This document shows, piece by piece, positions 1-7,690 of a DNA stretch of 64,000 bases. Each line of letters begins with the position of its first letter. Position 1 is the stretch's first letter. This DNA is from an uncultured Lachnospiraceae bacterium. Its GTDB lineage: Bacteria; Bacillota; Clostridia; Lachnospirales; Lachnospiraceae. The DNA lies in assembly GCA_944384025.1 (NCBI GenBank), contig CALWRS010000007.1, positions 39,226 to 103,225 of the forward strand, read 5' to 3'. The notes beneath the pieces are model-generated. The model had not been told where the DNA came from. It made no database searches and saw only the letters and a program-made list of their open reading frames with translations. The position numbers were made by a program, and so were the translations under genes.

Positions 1-2
1 TT

Positions 3-848
3 GACCCGAAGTTCGAGAGAAACTACACGAACGCTAGAGAGGCAGGACTGCTTATTGGCTTTTATCATTACGTTACGGCAAGAAGCAATACGCAGGCAGT
101 TCAGGAGGCGTATCACTTTGCGCATACAGTTGCTGGTAAAGTGTGCGAGGGCAGGCTTGCGATGGATTTTGAGGATTTGGCAGAGCTTAGCGCACAGGAA
201 ATTAACAGCATTTCTCTAGCGTTTTTAAATGCGGTGGAGAAGTACAGCAACAAAAAGGCGGCGCTCTATGCAGATGCGTACAATGCGTCAAACGTATTTG
301 GCAGAGACCTTGTAAAATTCCCGCTTTGGATAGCGGAGTACGGGGTGCAGGAGCCGAACCTTGATAATCCGTGGGGCACGTACGCGGGCTGGCAATACAC
401 GGACGAGGGCCGCGTGAACGGGATTACGGGAAACGTAGATCGGGACATTTTCCGAAAGGAGATGTTTGACAACGTGACAGAGCCGGTTCGTGTTGTGGAA
501 AACCGACCGGATCATGCTGTAGAATACGTGACCTACACGGTAAAAAAGGGCGATACGCTCACGTATATTGCAAGTCTTTACCACGTGTCGATTAGCGACA
601 TTTTAAAGGCAAACGACATAAAAAATCCGAACCTGATTTACCCGGGGCAAAAAATCCGCGTCCCGATTGACAGCGCAAGAAAACAGAGCGAGAAATATCT
701 ACTTTATACAGTAAAGAGCGGAGACAATTTAACGAAAATCGCAAGAAGGTACTATACAACCGTAAAGAAACTGGTTCGTCTCAACGATATATCCACTCCT
801 GACCTGATCTATCCGGGACAGGTCATCAAAATACCACTGGCAAGGTAG
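3..848 (+). CDS. GH25 lysozyme (muramidase) with two LysM domains, 5' end outside the window
   Basis: The frame is open from the first bases, so the gene begins before the window. The visible N-terminal part has the GH25 pattern: a DPKFERNY segment, then GLLIGFYHY, then the LAMDFEDL strand that carries the acidic catalytic pair of this family. After a Trp-rich GH25 end (WIAEYG, GWQYTDEG) come two LysM repeats of about 45 residues, each starting YTVKKGD or YTVKSGD and ending YPGQ.I.(I/V)P. The protein should cut the glycan strands of peptidoglycan and be held on the wall by LysM. A later ATG at 141 lies inside the catalytic domain and is not a credible start. Export cannot be judged because the N-terminus is missing. 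Confidence 0.9.
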   Translation, partial: DPKFERNYTNAREAGLLIGFYHYVTARSNTQAVQEAYHFAHTVAGKVCEGRLAMDFEDLAELSAQEINSISLAFLNAVEKYSNKKAALYADAYNASNVFGRDLVKFPLWIAEYGVQEPNLDNPWGTYAGWQYTDEGRVNGITGNVDRDIFRKEMFDNVTEPVRVVENRPDHAVEYVTYTVKKGDTLTYIASLYHVSISDILKANDIKNPNLIYPGQKIRVPIDSARKQSEKYLLYTVKSGDNLTKIARRYYTTVKKLVRLNDISTPDLIYPGQVIKIPLAR

Positions 849-875
849 AGACGATACGAAATCCGGGAAGGGTCA

Positions 876-904
876 TTGACGTACGGCGCTGCTTACGCTA
901 AAAT
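876..904 (+). promoter_or_regulatory. Sigma-A type promoter of manA
   Basis: TTGACG at 876-881 and TAAAAT at 899-904 are separated by 17 nt and lie 45 bp upstream of the manA start. This is a good sigma-A match. Confidence 0.6.
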
Positions 905-948
905 GGTAAAAACCGGAGAAAACCGGATAGCAGGCAGGAGGAAAACGG

Positions 949-1887
949 ATGAAAGAACTACTTTTTTTAGAACCTGTATTTAAAGAAACAATCTGGGGCG
1001 GAAATCGTCTGAAAACCGATTTTGCCTACGAAATTCCAAGCGATCACACCGGCGAATGCTGGGCGATTAGCGCGCATAAATCCGGAGACTGCGTTATCTC
1101 CCGGGGAACTTACAAAGGAAAGCACTTATCTGAGCTTTGGAAGGAACACAGAGAGCTTTTCGGCAATTTGCCGGGAGACCAGTTCCCACTTTTAGTAAAG
1201 ATCATTGACGCGAAGGCGGATTTGAGCATTCAGGTTCATCCGGACGATGCGTATGCGGGTGAGCATGAAAACGGTTCTTTAGGAAAGACGGAATGCTGGT
1301 ATATTCTTGACTGCGATCCCGGAGCGCAGATTGTCGTCGGGCATCATGCAAAAAACCACGAGGAAGTGGAGCAGATGATTCGTCAGGCACGCTGGGACGA
1401 ATTTATCCGCGTGATTCCTATTAAAAAAGGTGATTTCTTCCAGATTACGCCTGGCACTATCCACGCAATTAAGACCGGAACGCTGATACTGGAAACGCAG
1501 CAAAGTAGCGATATTACCTACCGCGTATACGACTATGACCGGCTGCAAGACGGAAAGCCAAGACAGCTGCATGTGCAGCAAAGCATTGACGTAATTCAAG
1601 CGCCCTTCGTTCCTCAAAGCACCGAAGAAGAGAGCTTCCGCGTTGGAGACGGCGAGATTACGAAGCTGGTTTCCTGTCAATACTACTCCGTGTACAAAAT
1701 AGCCGTAAAAGGAAAGATGACGCTGCCAAACGAAAATCCGTTTGTCAACGTAAGCGTGCTGGAAGGCGCCGGAGAGGTCGATGGCGTGAGCATAAAAAAA
1801 GGCGACCATTTTATTATTCCTGCGGGATATAAAGACGTCACATACGAGGGAGAGATGATGCTGATTTCATCCAGCGTTCTCCCGTAA
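949..1887 (+). CDS. manA: Mannose-6-phosphate isomerase, class I
   Basis: This cytoplasmic zinc enzyme interconverts mannose 6-phosphate and fructose 6-phosphate. The 312-residue length fits the short Firmicutes type. The N-terminus has the family segment PVFKETIWGG. The zinc ligands are visible: Gln95 and His97 in SIQVHPDD, Glu115 in KTECWY and His172 in PGTIHAI. The start has an AGGAGG site 8 nt upstream and its own promoter at 876-904. A beta-mannosidase and a ROK sugar kinase lie about 11 kb downstream, which would fit mannose use, but they are not in the same operon. A 70-nt palindromic repeat follows the stop codon. Confidence 0.95.
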   Translation: MKELLFLEPVFKETIWGGNRLKTDFAYEIPSDHTGECWAISAHKSGDCVISRGTYKGKHLSELWKEHRELFGNLPGDQFPLLVKIIDAKADLSIQVHPDDAYAGEHENGSLGKTECWYILDCDPGAQIVVGHHAKNHEEVEQMIRQARWDEFIRVIPIKKGDFFQITPGTIHAIKTGTLILETQQSSDITYRVYDYDRLQDGKPRQLHVQQSIDVIQAPFVPQSTEEESFRVGDGEITKLVSCQYYSVYKIAVKGKMTLPNENPFVNVSVLEGAGEVDGVSIKKGDHFIIPAGYKDVTYEGEMMLISSSVLP

Positions 1888-1903
1888 ACAAGAGACTGGA
1901 TAT

Positions 1904-1973
1904 CAGATGGGAGATGACCCCGCCTCTATAGGCGGTGGGTAACAAATTTGTTTTAGTGGCGGGTGTCACTCCC
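1904..1973. repeat. Palindromic intergenic element, copy 1
   Basis: This 70-nt element is nearly identical to 16417-16487. It starts CAGATGGGAGATGACCCC, contains the small hairpin GCC-TCTATA-GGC and the palindrome AACAAATTTGTT, and ends with GGCGGGTGTCACTCCC. The two ends are imperfectly complementary, so the whole element can fold on itself. It lies 16 bp after the manA stop and before the convergent DUF6508 gene. There is no U-tract, so it is not an ordinary intrinsic terminator. Confidence 0.8.
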
Positions 1974-1989
1974 TTCGTAGCAGTATGGG

Positions 1990-2301
1990 TTAAGACTTAA
2001 GAGTATCAATCATTCGGTTCAAAATCGCATCTACCTGTCCGGCTTCATAACGCACTCGTAAGTAGCCGTTTGAAAAGTGGTCTTCTCGCAGAATCATGGT
2101 AAGCAGAGCCGTGCATAATTCATAATCGGCATCGGGGAGTCGTTCCAGTTCCTTATCGCAGTCGATGGGCTCAGTTATCATATAGTCCCAATAATTCCGT
2201 TTCAAGCCGCCAATGTTCTCAAGAAGTCTGTAATAGGCATCCTCTGTATTTGGATGTTCAATGGCATGTTGGATTGCTTTTATTTTTTCTTCGTTTGTCA
2301 T
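1990..2301 (-). CDS. DUF6508 domain protein
   Basis: This 103-residue cytoplasmic protein has the C-terminal pattern I associate with DUF6508 (LCTALLTMILREDHFSNG, then a short segment ending ILNRM). No biochemical function is known to me. An ATG at 2322 would extend the frame by seven residues, but the ATG at 2299-2301 has a perfect GGAGGT (2308-2313) six bases upstream, so I start there. It lies just downstream of the restriction-subunit remnant on the same strand. DUF6508 genes often sit among restriction or mobile genes, which fits the remnant island here. Confidence 0.7.
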   Translation of the reverse strand: MTNEEKIKAIQHAIEHPNTEDAYYRLLENIGGLKRNYWDYMITEPIDCDKELERLPDADYELCTALLTMILREDHFSNGYLRVRYEAGQVDAILNRMIDTLKS

Positions 2302-2398
2302 ACTAGCACCTCCATCGGTCATTCATGAAAGCGTCGAATTCCTCAATTCGGTCAATCCATGACTGCAAATTTAGATGATAACCTCTCTTTGATATTGT

Positions 2399-3586
2399 TT
2401 ATTTCATTACTATTTCCATAAGGCTCTTGTAGCTGTCCACAACAGCGTAGACCACATCATCACTGCTGATAGCCTTGAAATGCTCCTTTGCACAATCAAT
2501 TTTGGCCTGTTCAACAGGTGTGATGTGCTTTAACTTCATAGTATCCAAAGTTCCCTTGGTTTCTGCCACGAAGTAAATGTGTTTCACTGTGCCTTTGTAG
2601 AATGCAATCGCCCAGTCCGGGTTATACTTACCAACAGGAGTGGAGATATAGAATCCATCCGGCAACTTCACATATACAGCAACGTCTTTATTGGTGTCAA
2701 GGTCGGTTGCGAAGTCACGCTCGTTGGTAGAGTCGTAAACGATGTGGTCATACAGGTGGCGGTTCGCCTTCATTGCATTCACACCCAGCTTGCCCTTGAT
2801 GGTAGGCTCGGTAAAGATATCCATACCGTAACGCTCATCCAGAACATCATAGGTGATATGCTCAATAATTGCGGTAGCCTTTTCATCGTTGATGAGGGCG
2901 GCAGCCTTGATGATGAATTCCTCCGGGTTGTCCTTGAACTGGTTGAACTTGGACGGCTGAATGCCCTTTAGAATGGCGACGACAGCCTTACGTGTCAGTC
3001 CCGTTTCATCTACCAGTTTGCCGACCAGGTCATATTTTACATTGCTGCTTGCGTGAATGGTCGCACCGTAAGTGCCGGATTCCTCCTTCACAAAGGATGC
3101 GCCGCTTTCCAATTCAGTCTTGGACTTAATCTGCTCCATAGCACCTGTTTCTACCTTGAAGTAAATCTTGGATACACGGAGTTTTCTATCCAACGCATCG
3201 ATGGACTTACGCACCAGTTCGTCTGTGTCGAAATCAACCACATAAACGCTCTTGGCATTGATTCTGTTCCACAGCTCCTTGAATTCCGGCATGGCGAGTT
3301 TATCCTCGTCCACGGAGAGTTCCACGTTATTGCTACGAGCATTTTCAGGCTGCATTGCCTTGGCATCGTAGACGGAGTCGATGATACCGATAACGCTTTC
3401 GGCAGAGCCTGCAACCTCATCGGTCAGCTTGATTTCGCCGTTTGCCTTATCCTCATAATACTTGTCGGTAAGTGTGCCTTGCTTATCAATGTAGCCTTCC
3501 ATACGCAGACCGACATAAATTTCTCTTGCCACATCATCAGTGATAACATCGGTATTGCCCTGGGCATCGGTGATAGTCTTGCCCAT
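2399..3586 (-). pseudogene. Type III restriction endonuclease subunit Res, C-terminal fragment
   Basis: Only the last ~400 residues of a protein that is usually about 900-1000 long are present. The nuclease core typical of type III Res is near the end: a PDW strand (YNPDWAIAF), then FVAETKGT, giving the PD-(D/E)xK pattern. The whole SF2 helicase part, with Walker A and DEAD box, is missing. Homologous-looking sequence continues upstream of the ATG at 3586 in the same frame (NRPKAVTPELF) until a stop at 3647-3649, so the ATG is internal and the gene is cut off near 3640. No Mod methyltransferase is present. Without helicase and Mod it should not restrict DNA. It may still be expressed as a stub. 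Confidence 0.8.
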
Positions 3587-3686
3587 GAAGAGTTCCGGTG
3601 TAACAGCCTTCGGACGGTTCGCAACGGAAAGAGGGCTATTCCCAAATTAGGAATGAGGCTCTGATCGTTCTTTTCTCTAGGGATTT

Positions 3687-4112
3687 CTATTCCATCTTTA
3701 GTCTGGGAGATACAGAATTGATTTCCTTTACCGCAGATAAAAGCATATGGTATTTTTGCGCTTTTTTCCTCGCTGGATACAACATTTTGATGATTTCGTT
3801 CTGGCAGTCAACAAGACAGACGAAAAAAGCGATGTCTGTTTCCTTGAGCCGAAGTGTAATTTGCTTGTCAATACTAGTATTAATATTACCAAATGCTTGC
3901 GACAAAGAAATTGCATGGTTCTGCCATTCCTTGAGCAAGGCGATAACAGCTTGTATTACTTTTATTCTGCTGATAACAAGCAAAAGACGTACAGATATTT
4001 CATATCGACGATAAAAAGCTGCTGCCTGCCATATAAGAGCAGGAAATAACCCAGTAGAAAAAGAGCCAAGTTTGTGATACAATGGACGTATCAGGGCTTG
4101 GCTCTTTTCCAT
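3687..4112 (-). CDS. Unrecognised ORF in the junction region
   Basis: This open frame of 141 codons lies between the Res remnant and the hsdS remnant. I do not recognise the product. The middle looks like amphipathic helices rich in Lys, Glu, Ile and Leu. The proposed start lies inside the 4058-4108 inverted repeat and lacks a clear ribosome binding site. Frames on the other strand (3718-4014, 3747-4049) are of similar length, so coding on either strand is uncertain. It may be leftover sequence from a deletion junction. Confidence 0.2.
   Translation of the reverse strand: MEKSQALIRPLYHKLGSFSTGLFPALIWQAAAFYRRYEISVRLLLVISRIKVIQAVIALLKEWQNHAISLSQAFGNINTSIDKQITLRLKETDIAFFVCLVDCQNEIIKMLYPARKKAQKYHMLLSAVKEINSVSPRLKME
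4058..4108. terminator. Long inverted repeat with A/T-rich flanks, terminator-like
   Basis: AAAAGAGCCAAG at 4059-4070 pairs perfectly with CTTGGCTCTTTT at 4097-4108. An inner stem TGATAC/GTATCA makes the hairpin longer. Both strands end in a short T-run, so it could stop transcription in either direction. It could also be the end of a lost mobile element, since it lies where the recognisable hsdS sequence begins. Confidence 0.4.
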
Positions 4113-4802
4113 GATATTGGGAAGCAGAACGAGAATTTAGAGGAGCAAGCTCGCTCTATTTTCCAGTCGTGGTTCGTTGATTATGAGCCGTTTGGCGGTT
4201 CTATGCCTTCTGACTGGCAACCATCCACTTTAGGGCAAATAGCAAACATGAAAACCGACAGCTGGTCACCCGTAAAAAATCCTGATGTTGTCGTAGAACA
4301 TTACAGTATTCCTTCCTATGATGAGCAGAAGTTCCCTGTGTTTGAAATCGCTTCTGGCATCAAGAGCAATAAATATCTACTTACTCCTGATTCGGTAATG
4401 ATTTCCAAACTCAATCCCGATACCAAGAGGATATGGAGGTCAATGTGCCTGTCGGAACACCCTGTTTGCTCTACTGAGTTTATTGTTTATGAGGCAAAGA
4501 AGAAAGGATAGCGGGATTACATTTACTTGATCATTGATAGTACACCGTTCTTCAATCACCTTTGCTCCCATACGACTGGTTCGACTAACAGTCGCCAGCG
4601 TGCAACACCCAAAAGCACGTTAGACTTTGCCTTATGCTTGCCGTCCGATTTCGTTATCGAGGATTTCTGTGAGATCGTTACACCTATGTATGACTTGATT
4701 GCCTCAAATGTAGTTGAGAACCAATCGTTGGCAAAAACACGGGATAGCTTACTTCCTCGGCTGATGTCCGGTGAATTGGATGTCTCTGACCTTGACCTCT
4801 AA
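4074..4802 (+). pseudogene. hsdS: Type I restriction specificity subunit HsdS, 5'-truncated with in-frame stop
   Basis: From about 4122 the frame reads as the central conserved helix of HsdS (NENLEEQARSIFQSWFVDYEPF), followed by the second target-recognition domain and the C-terminal helix ending SLLPRLMSGELDV. The first target-recognition domain is absent. A TAG at 4509-4511 interrupts the frame, and the same frame then continues with HsdS-like sequence (FNHLCSHTTGSTNSRQ). This is therefore one nonsense mutation, not a frameshift. HsdS normally directs the HsdM/HsdR complex to its DNA target. No hsdM or hsdR is present nearby, so the locus is dead or serves only as recombination donor sequence. 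Confidence 0.8.
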
Positions 4803-4841
4803 GCCGTCCGTAGACTCGAAAACTGCTTTGCAGTTTTCTCG

Positions 4842-4954
4842 TTACCACCTCTGCTGGATACCTTGCCGTCTGTGTGCAAGCACCCATCCGTCTGCGGTAT
4901 CCGCCTACGCCGCTTGACAGCGGCTATCTGCGATTTGCGCAGATGAGGTGGTAA
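4842..4954. other. Intergenic sequence with multi-stem folding potential
   Basis: Between hsdS and mntA, TTACCACCTC (4842-4851) and GAGGTGGTAA (4945-4954) form a perfect 10-bp closing stem. Inside are three arms: GGATACC/GGTATCC (4856-4862/4896-4902), GCCGCT/AGCGGC (4909-4914/4919-4924) and ATCTGC/GCAGAT (4926-4931/4939-4944). A separate 9-bp hairpin, GAAAACTGC/GCAGTTTTC, lies at 4818-4838. It does not read as a tRNA. It could be a small structured RNA or a folded recombination site. Confidence 0.5.
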
Positions 4955-5002
4955 ATTCTCGTTTATCAGTTTTACATTGCTCATCAAGATATAGAAAGGA
5001 TT

Positions 5003-5311
5003 ATGAAAATGAATGATAAAATTTTTACATTAGCGGATATTAAAGTTTTGGTAAAGCCTATTGCTGAAAAATATAATGTGGAAGAAATCTACTTGTTTGG
5101 ATCCTATGCGAGAAATCAAGCGGATTATAACAGCGATCTGGATTTTCTTGTATTTGGAGGAAAAAATTTTAAGCTGACTATGATATTTGCTCTTGCAGAA
5201 GAATTACGAATAGCTCTGAATAAAAAGGTGGATGTCTTTGAAATTAATGAAATTAATCACGACAGTGATTTTTACAGAACAATTATGAAAGAGAGGCTTC
5301 GCGTGGCGTGA
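5003..5311 (+). CDS. mntA: MntA-like nucleotidyltransferase antitoxin
   Basis: This 102-residue minimal nucleotidyltransferase has the core GSYAR (Gly33-Ser34) followed by the metal-binding SDLDF (Asp45 and Asp47). A likely third Asp is Asp77 in KKVDVFE. In characterised MntA/HepT pairs the antitoxin adenylylates the HEPN toxin and silences it. The start ATG has AAAGGA six bases upstream, and a second in-frame ATG is two codons later. The stop overlaps the next start by 4 nt, so the two are translationally coupled. The DNA is more A/T-rich than the surrounding chromosome, suggesting acquisition. Confidence 0.85.
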   Translation: MKMNDKIFTLADIKVLVKPIAEKYNVEEIYLFGSYARNQADYNSDLDFLVFGGKNFKLTMIFALAEELRIALNKKVDVFEINEINHDSDFYRTIMKERLRVA

Positions 5312-5649
5312 AATATTCAGATGAACAGCGCATAAAAAGGATTTATGAGAATGCAGTTAAGTTGCGTGATTATATCGAGACGAACAATATCCGGAAAGAA
5401 GATATGTTGACTAGTGTCCCATTGCAGTGGCTTGTTACAACGCCCTTATATAATATTGGCGAACACGTTTATAATTTGTCCAATGACTATAAAAAGACGA
5501 ATAATACAATCCCCTGGCTGATGATTTCAGGGCTTAGGCATCGATTAGTTCATGACTATGATGGTACGAATTGGAACATTATTGCGGATGTTGTTTTTGA
5601 AGAGTTACCTGCTTTGATTACAGAATTAGAAAAAATAATAACCATATAA
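5308..5649 (+). CDS. hepT: HepT-like HEPN ribonuclease toxin
   Basis: This 113-residue all-helical protein carries the HEPN active-site motif R-x4-H-x-Y as Arg77, His82 and Tyr84 (GLRHRLVHDYDG), which in this family makes an RNase whose Tyr is the target of adenylylation by the partner. It starts with GTG and overlaps the mntA stop codon by 4 nt. Both genes look intact, in contrast to everything around them in the island. That fits an addiction module that has outlived the restriction genes. Confidence 0.85.
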   Translation: MKYSDEQRIKRIYENAVKLRDYIETNNIRKEDMLTSVPLQWLVTTPLYNIGEHVYNLSNDYKKTNNTIPWLMISGLRHRLVHDYDGTNWNIIADVVFEELPALITELEKIITI

Positions 5650-5741
5650 AGATTATGGCTCTCACCAACGGCGAGAGACAAACCAACGGAACTGCCGTTG
5701 ATGTCGTTCTCTGGAAATCTTGATATAGAAGGAGAAACGAC

Positions 5742-6727
5742 ATGAAAGAAGAATTGATGACGGAGGTAATGCAGCAGATGCTGCCATACCTCGACAATGC
5801 CCAGCTGAAACAGCTGAGACAGATGATGGAGCAGACACTCTATCACTACGAAGTGACCGGCGCGGAGGCAAAGCCGGAGGAGGATGACAGTAATGACCTG
5901 GTAACGATGTTCATAGCCGCCAAGCGTATTGAGGGATGTTCGGAGAAAACACTGAAATACTATCAGACAACGATTGATGCGATGGTGGCTTCTCTTGGTA
6001 AGAATGTCCGGCATATTCTTACAGAAGATTTGCGAACGTATCTTACCGACTACCAGAGTAAGAATAAGTCAAGCCGTGTGACGATTGACAATATCCGCAG
6101 AATCCTGTCCAGCTTCTTTTCGTGGCTGGAGGATGAAGATTATATCATCAAAAGTCCAGTGCGCCGTATCCACAAGGTTAAAACGGCAAGTAACATCAAA
6201 GAAACCTACTCCGACGAGGACTTGGAGAAGATGCGTGATAACTGTGAGGAATTGCGTGATTTGGCAATGATCGATATGCTTGCTTCAACGGGAATGCGTG
6301 TGGGAGAAATGGTTCTTCTAAACCGAGATGACATTGATTTTGCTGAGAGGGAATGTAAGGTATTCGGTAAAGGAGATAAAGAGCGTATTGTTTATTTTGA
6401 TGCCAGAACAAAGCTACATCTACAGGAGTACCTTGATAGTCGCACGGATGACAATCTGGCGCTATTCGTTACTTTAAGAGCTCCCCACGAGCGGATATAG
6501 ATTGGTGGCATTGAACATCGGCTCCGGGAGATGGGCAGCGGCTGAACATCCCGAAAGTGCATCCGCATAAGTTCAGGCGAACACTGGCAACAATGGCAAT
6601 TGATAAGGGAATGCCTATTGAGCAGCTGCAGCGGCTCTTGGGGCATCAGCGAATCGATACGACCTTGCAGTACGCAATGGTCAAACAGAGCAATGTAAAA
6701 ACGGCTCACAGGAAATATATAGATTAG
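5742..6727 (+). pseudogene. Tyrosine recombinase/integrase (XerC/D-like) broken by a stop and a frameshift
   Basis: The first 252 codons encode an N-terminal SAM-like DNA-binding domain and the start of the catalytic domain, with the first catalytic Arg in STGMRVGE. A TAG follows at about 6498-6500, and then a frame change near 6535. After it the other frame carries the rest of the active site: HPHKFRRTLAT (His-x-x-Arg), LLGHQ and the nucleophile region TLQYAMV, ending at 6727. All catalytic residues are present but not in one frame, so it is a recent pseudogene. The start has AGAAGGAG nearby. Recombinases of this kind often sit between hsdS genes and shuffle their target domains, which matches the hsdS fragments on both sides. 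Confidence 0.85.
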
Positions 6728-6736
6728 GACGGTGAA

Positions 6737-7226
6737 ATGATAGCAGAAATGATAAGATTTGGAGACTTTGCATCTTTCAAATATGGGGAGATGCAAAATA
6801 AGAAAAAAGGTAACTGAAAAAGGCGCATATCCGGTGTACAGTGGATACAGATATGTTGGTTTCTATGATGAATACAACACAGAGGCAAATCAATTGATAA
6901 TTGTTGCACGTGGCGTAGGGGGAACTGGTGATGTTAAACTAACAAAGGAGCGTTGCTATTTAACGAATCTCTCTATAGCTGCTGATATTGATACGAATGT
7001 TGCAATGACAGAGTCTCTATTTTATTATTTTTTACCAAGAAGTCTGCGCTATCTCGATTTTGGCTCTGATCAATCTCAAATTACTATTTCTGATTTGGAA
7101 AGGGTAGTGATTCCTTTACCATCGCTGGATCATCAACAAAAGGTATGTAGTTATTTGAAACTATTAGATGAGAAGATAAAGATAAATCAACAGGTAAACA
7201 AGAATTTTGGGGTGCATGAAAAATGA
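6737..7226 (+). pseudogene. HsdS fragment (one target-recognition domain)
   Basis: The frame beginning at 6737 (IRFGDFASFKYGE) stops after an A6G2 run near 6801-6811. The next frame continues smoothly with KGAYPVYSGYRYVGFYDEY through a full type I target-recognition domain and the linker helix QQKVCSYLKLLDEKI. The join is a one-base shift at AAAAAAGG. At 7210 the usual continuation of the helix is replaced by GVHEK and a stop that overlaps the phosphatase start, so the 3' end is cut too. It is either a silent donor cassette or simple debris. Confidence 0.75.
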
Positions 7227-7690
7227 TCAAAATACTATTCGTTTGCCACGGCAACATCTGCCGCAGTCCTATGGCAGAATTTGTTATGAAGGAACTTGTT
7301 GCCCGCGAGGGACTTTCCGCAGAGTTTTACATTGCGTCTGCGGCCACGTCTACGGAAGAGATTGGAAATCCGGTTTATCCTCCGGCAAAGCGGCGGCTGG
7401 CACAGGCAGGCATATCCTGCGAGGGCAAAAGAGCAGCGCGTATGACAGCGAAAGATTACCAATCGTACGATTACCTCATTGGCATGGACCGCTACAACAT
7501 CTCGAACATGCAGCGCATTGCAGGAGGCGATCCACAGGGGAAAATAATACGCCTGCTGGATTTAACCGGAAGGCCGGGAGACGTAGCGGATCCGTGGTAT
7601 ACCGGTGACTTTGAAGCGACTTTTCGAGACGTGACAGAAGGTTGTAGAGCATTGCTGAATTTATGTAAGGAAAGGAGAACACGAAAGTGA
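7223..7690 (+). CDS. Low-molecular-weight protein tyrosine phosphatase
   Basis: This cytoplasmic enzyme of 155 residues hydrolyses phosphotyrosine (or phosphoarginine in the YwlE branch). The P-loop is Cys8-x5-Arg14-Ser15 (VCHGNICRSP) and the general acid is Asp123 in DPWY, both in the expected places. It overlaps the last codon of the hsdS fragment by 4 nt, which marks the right edge of the island. The GTG of the next gene overlaps its stop codon by 4 nt, so phosphatase and SGNH lipoprotein are probably co-translated. The island may have replaced its original promoter. Confidence 0.92.
   Translation: MIKILFVCHGNICRSPMAEFVMKELVAREGLSAEFYIASAATSTEEIGNPVYPPAKRRLAQAGISCEGKRAARMTAKDYQSYDYLIGMDRYNISNMQRIAGGDPQGKIIRLLDLTGRPGDVADPWYTGDFEATFRDVTEGCRALLNLCKERRTRK

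Noticed and set aside
3053-3664. 203-codon plus-strand frame opposite the Res remnant
   Set aside because: The minus strand carries the recognisable Res nuclease motif; the plus frame has no family features.
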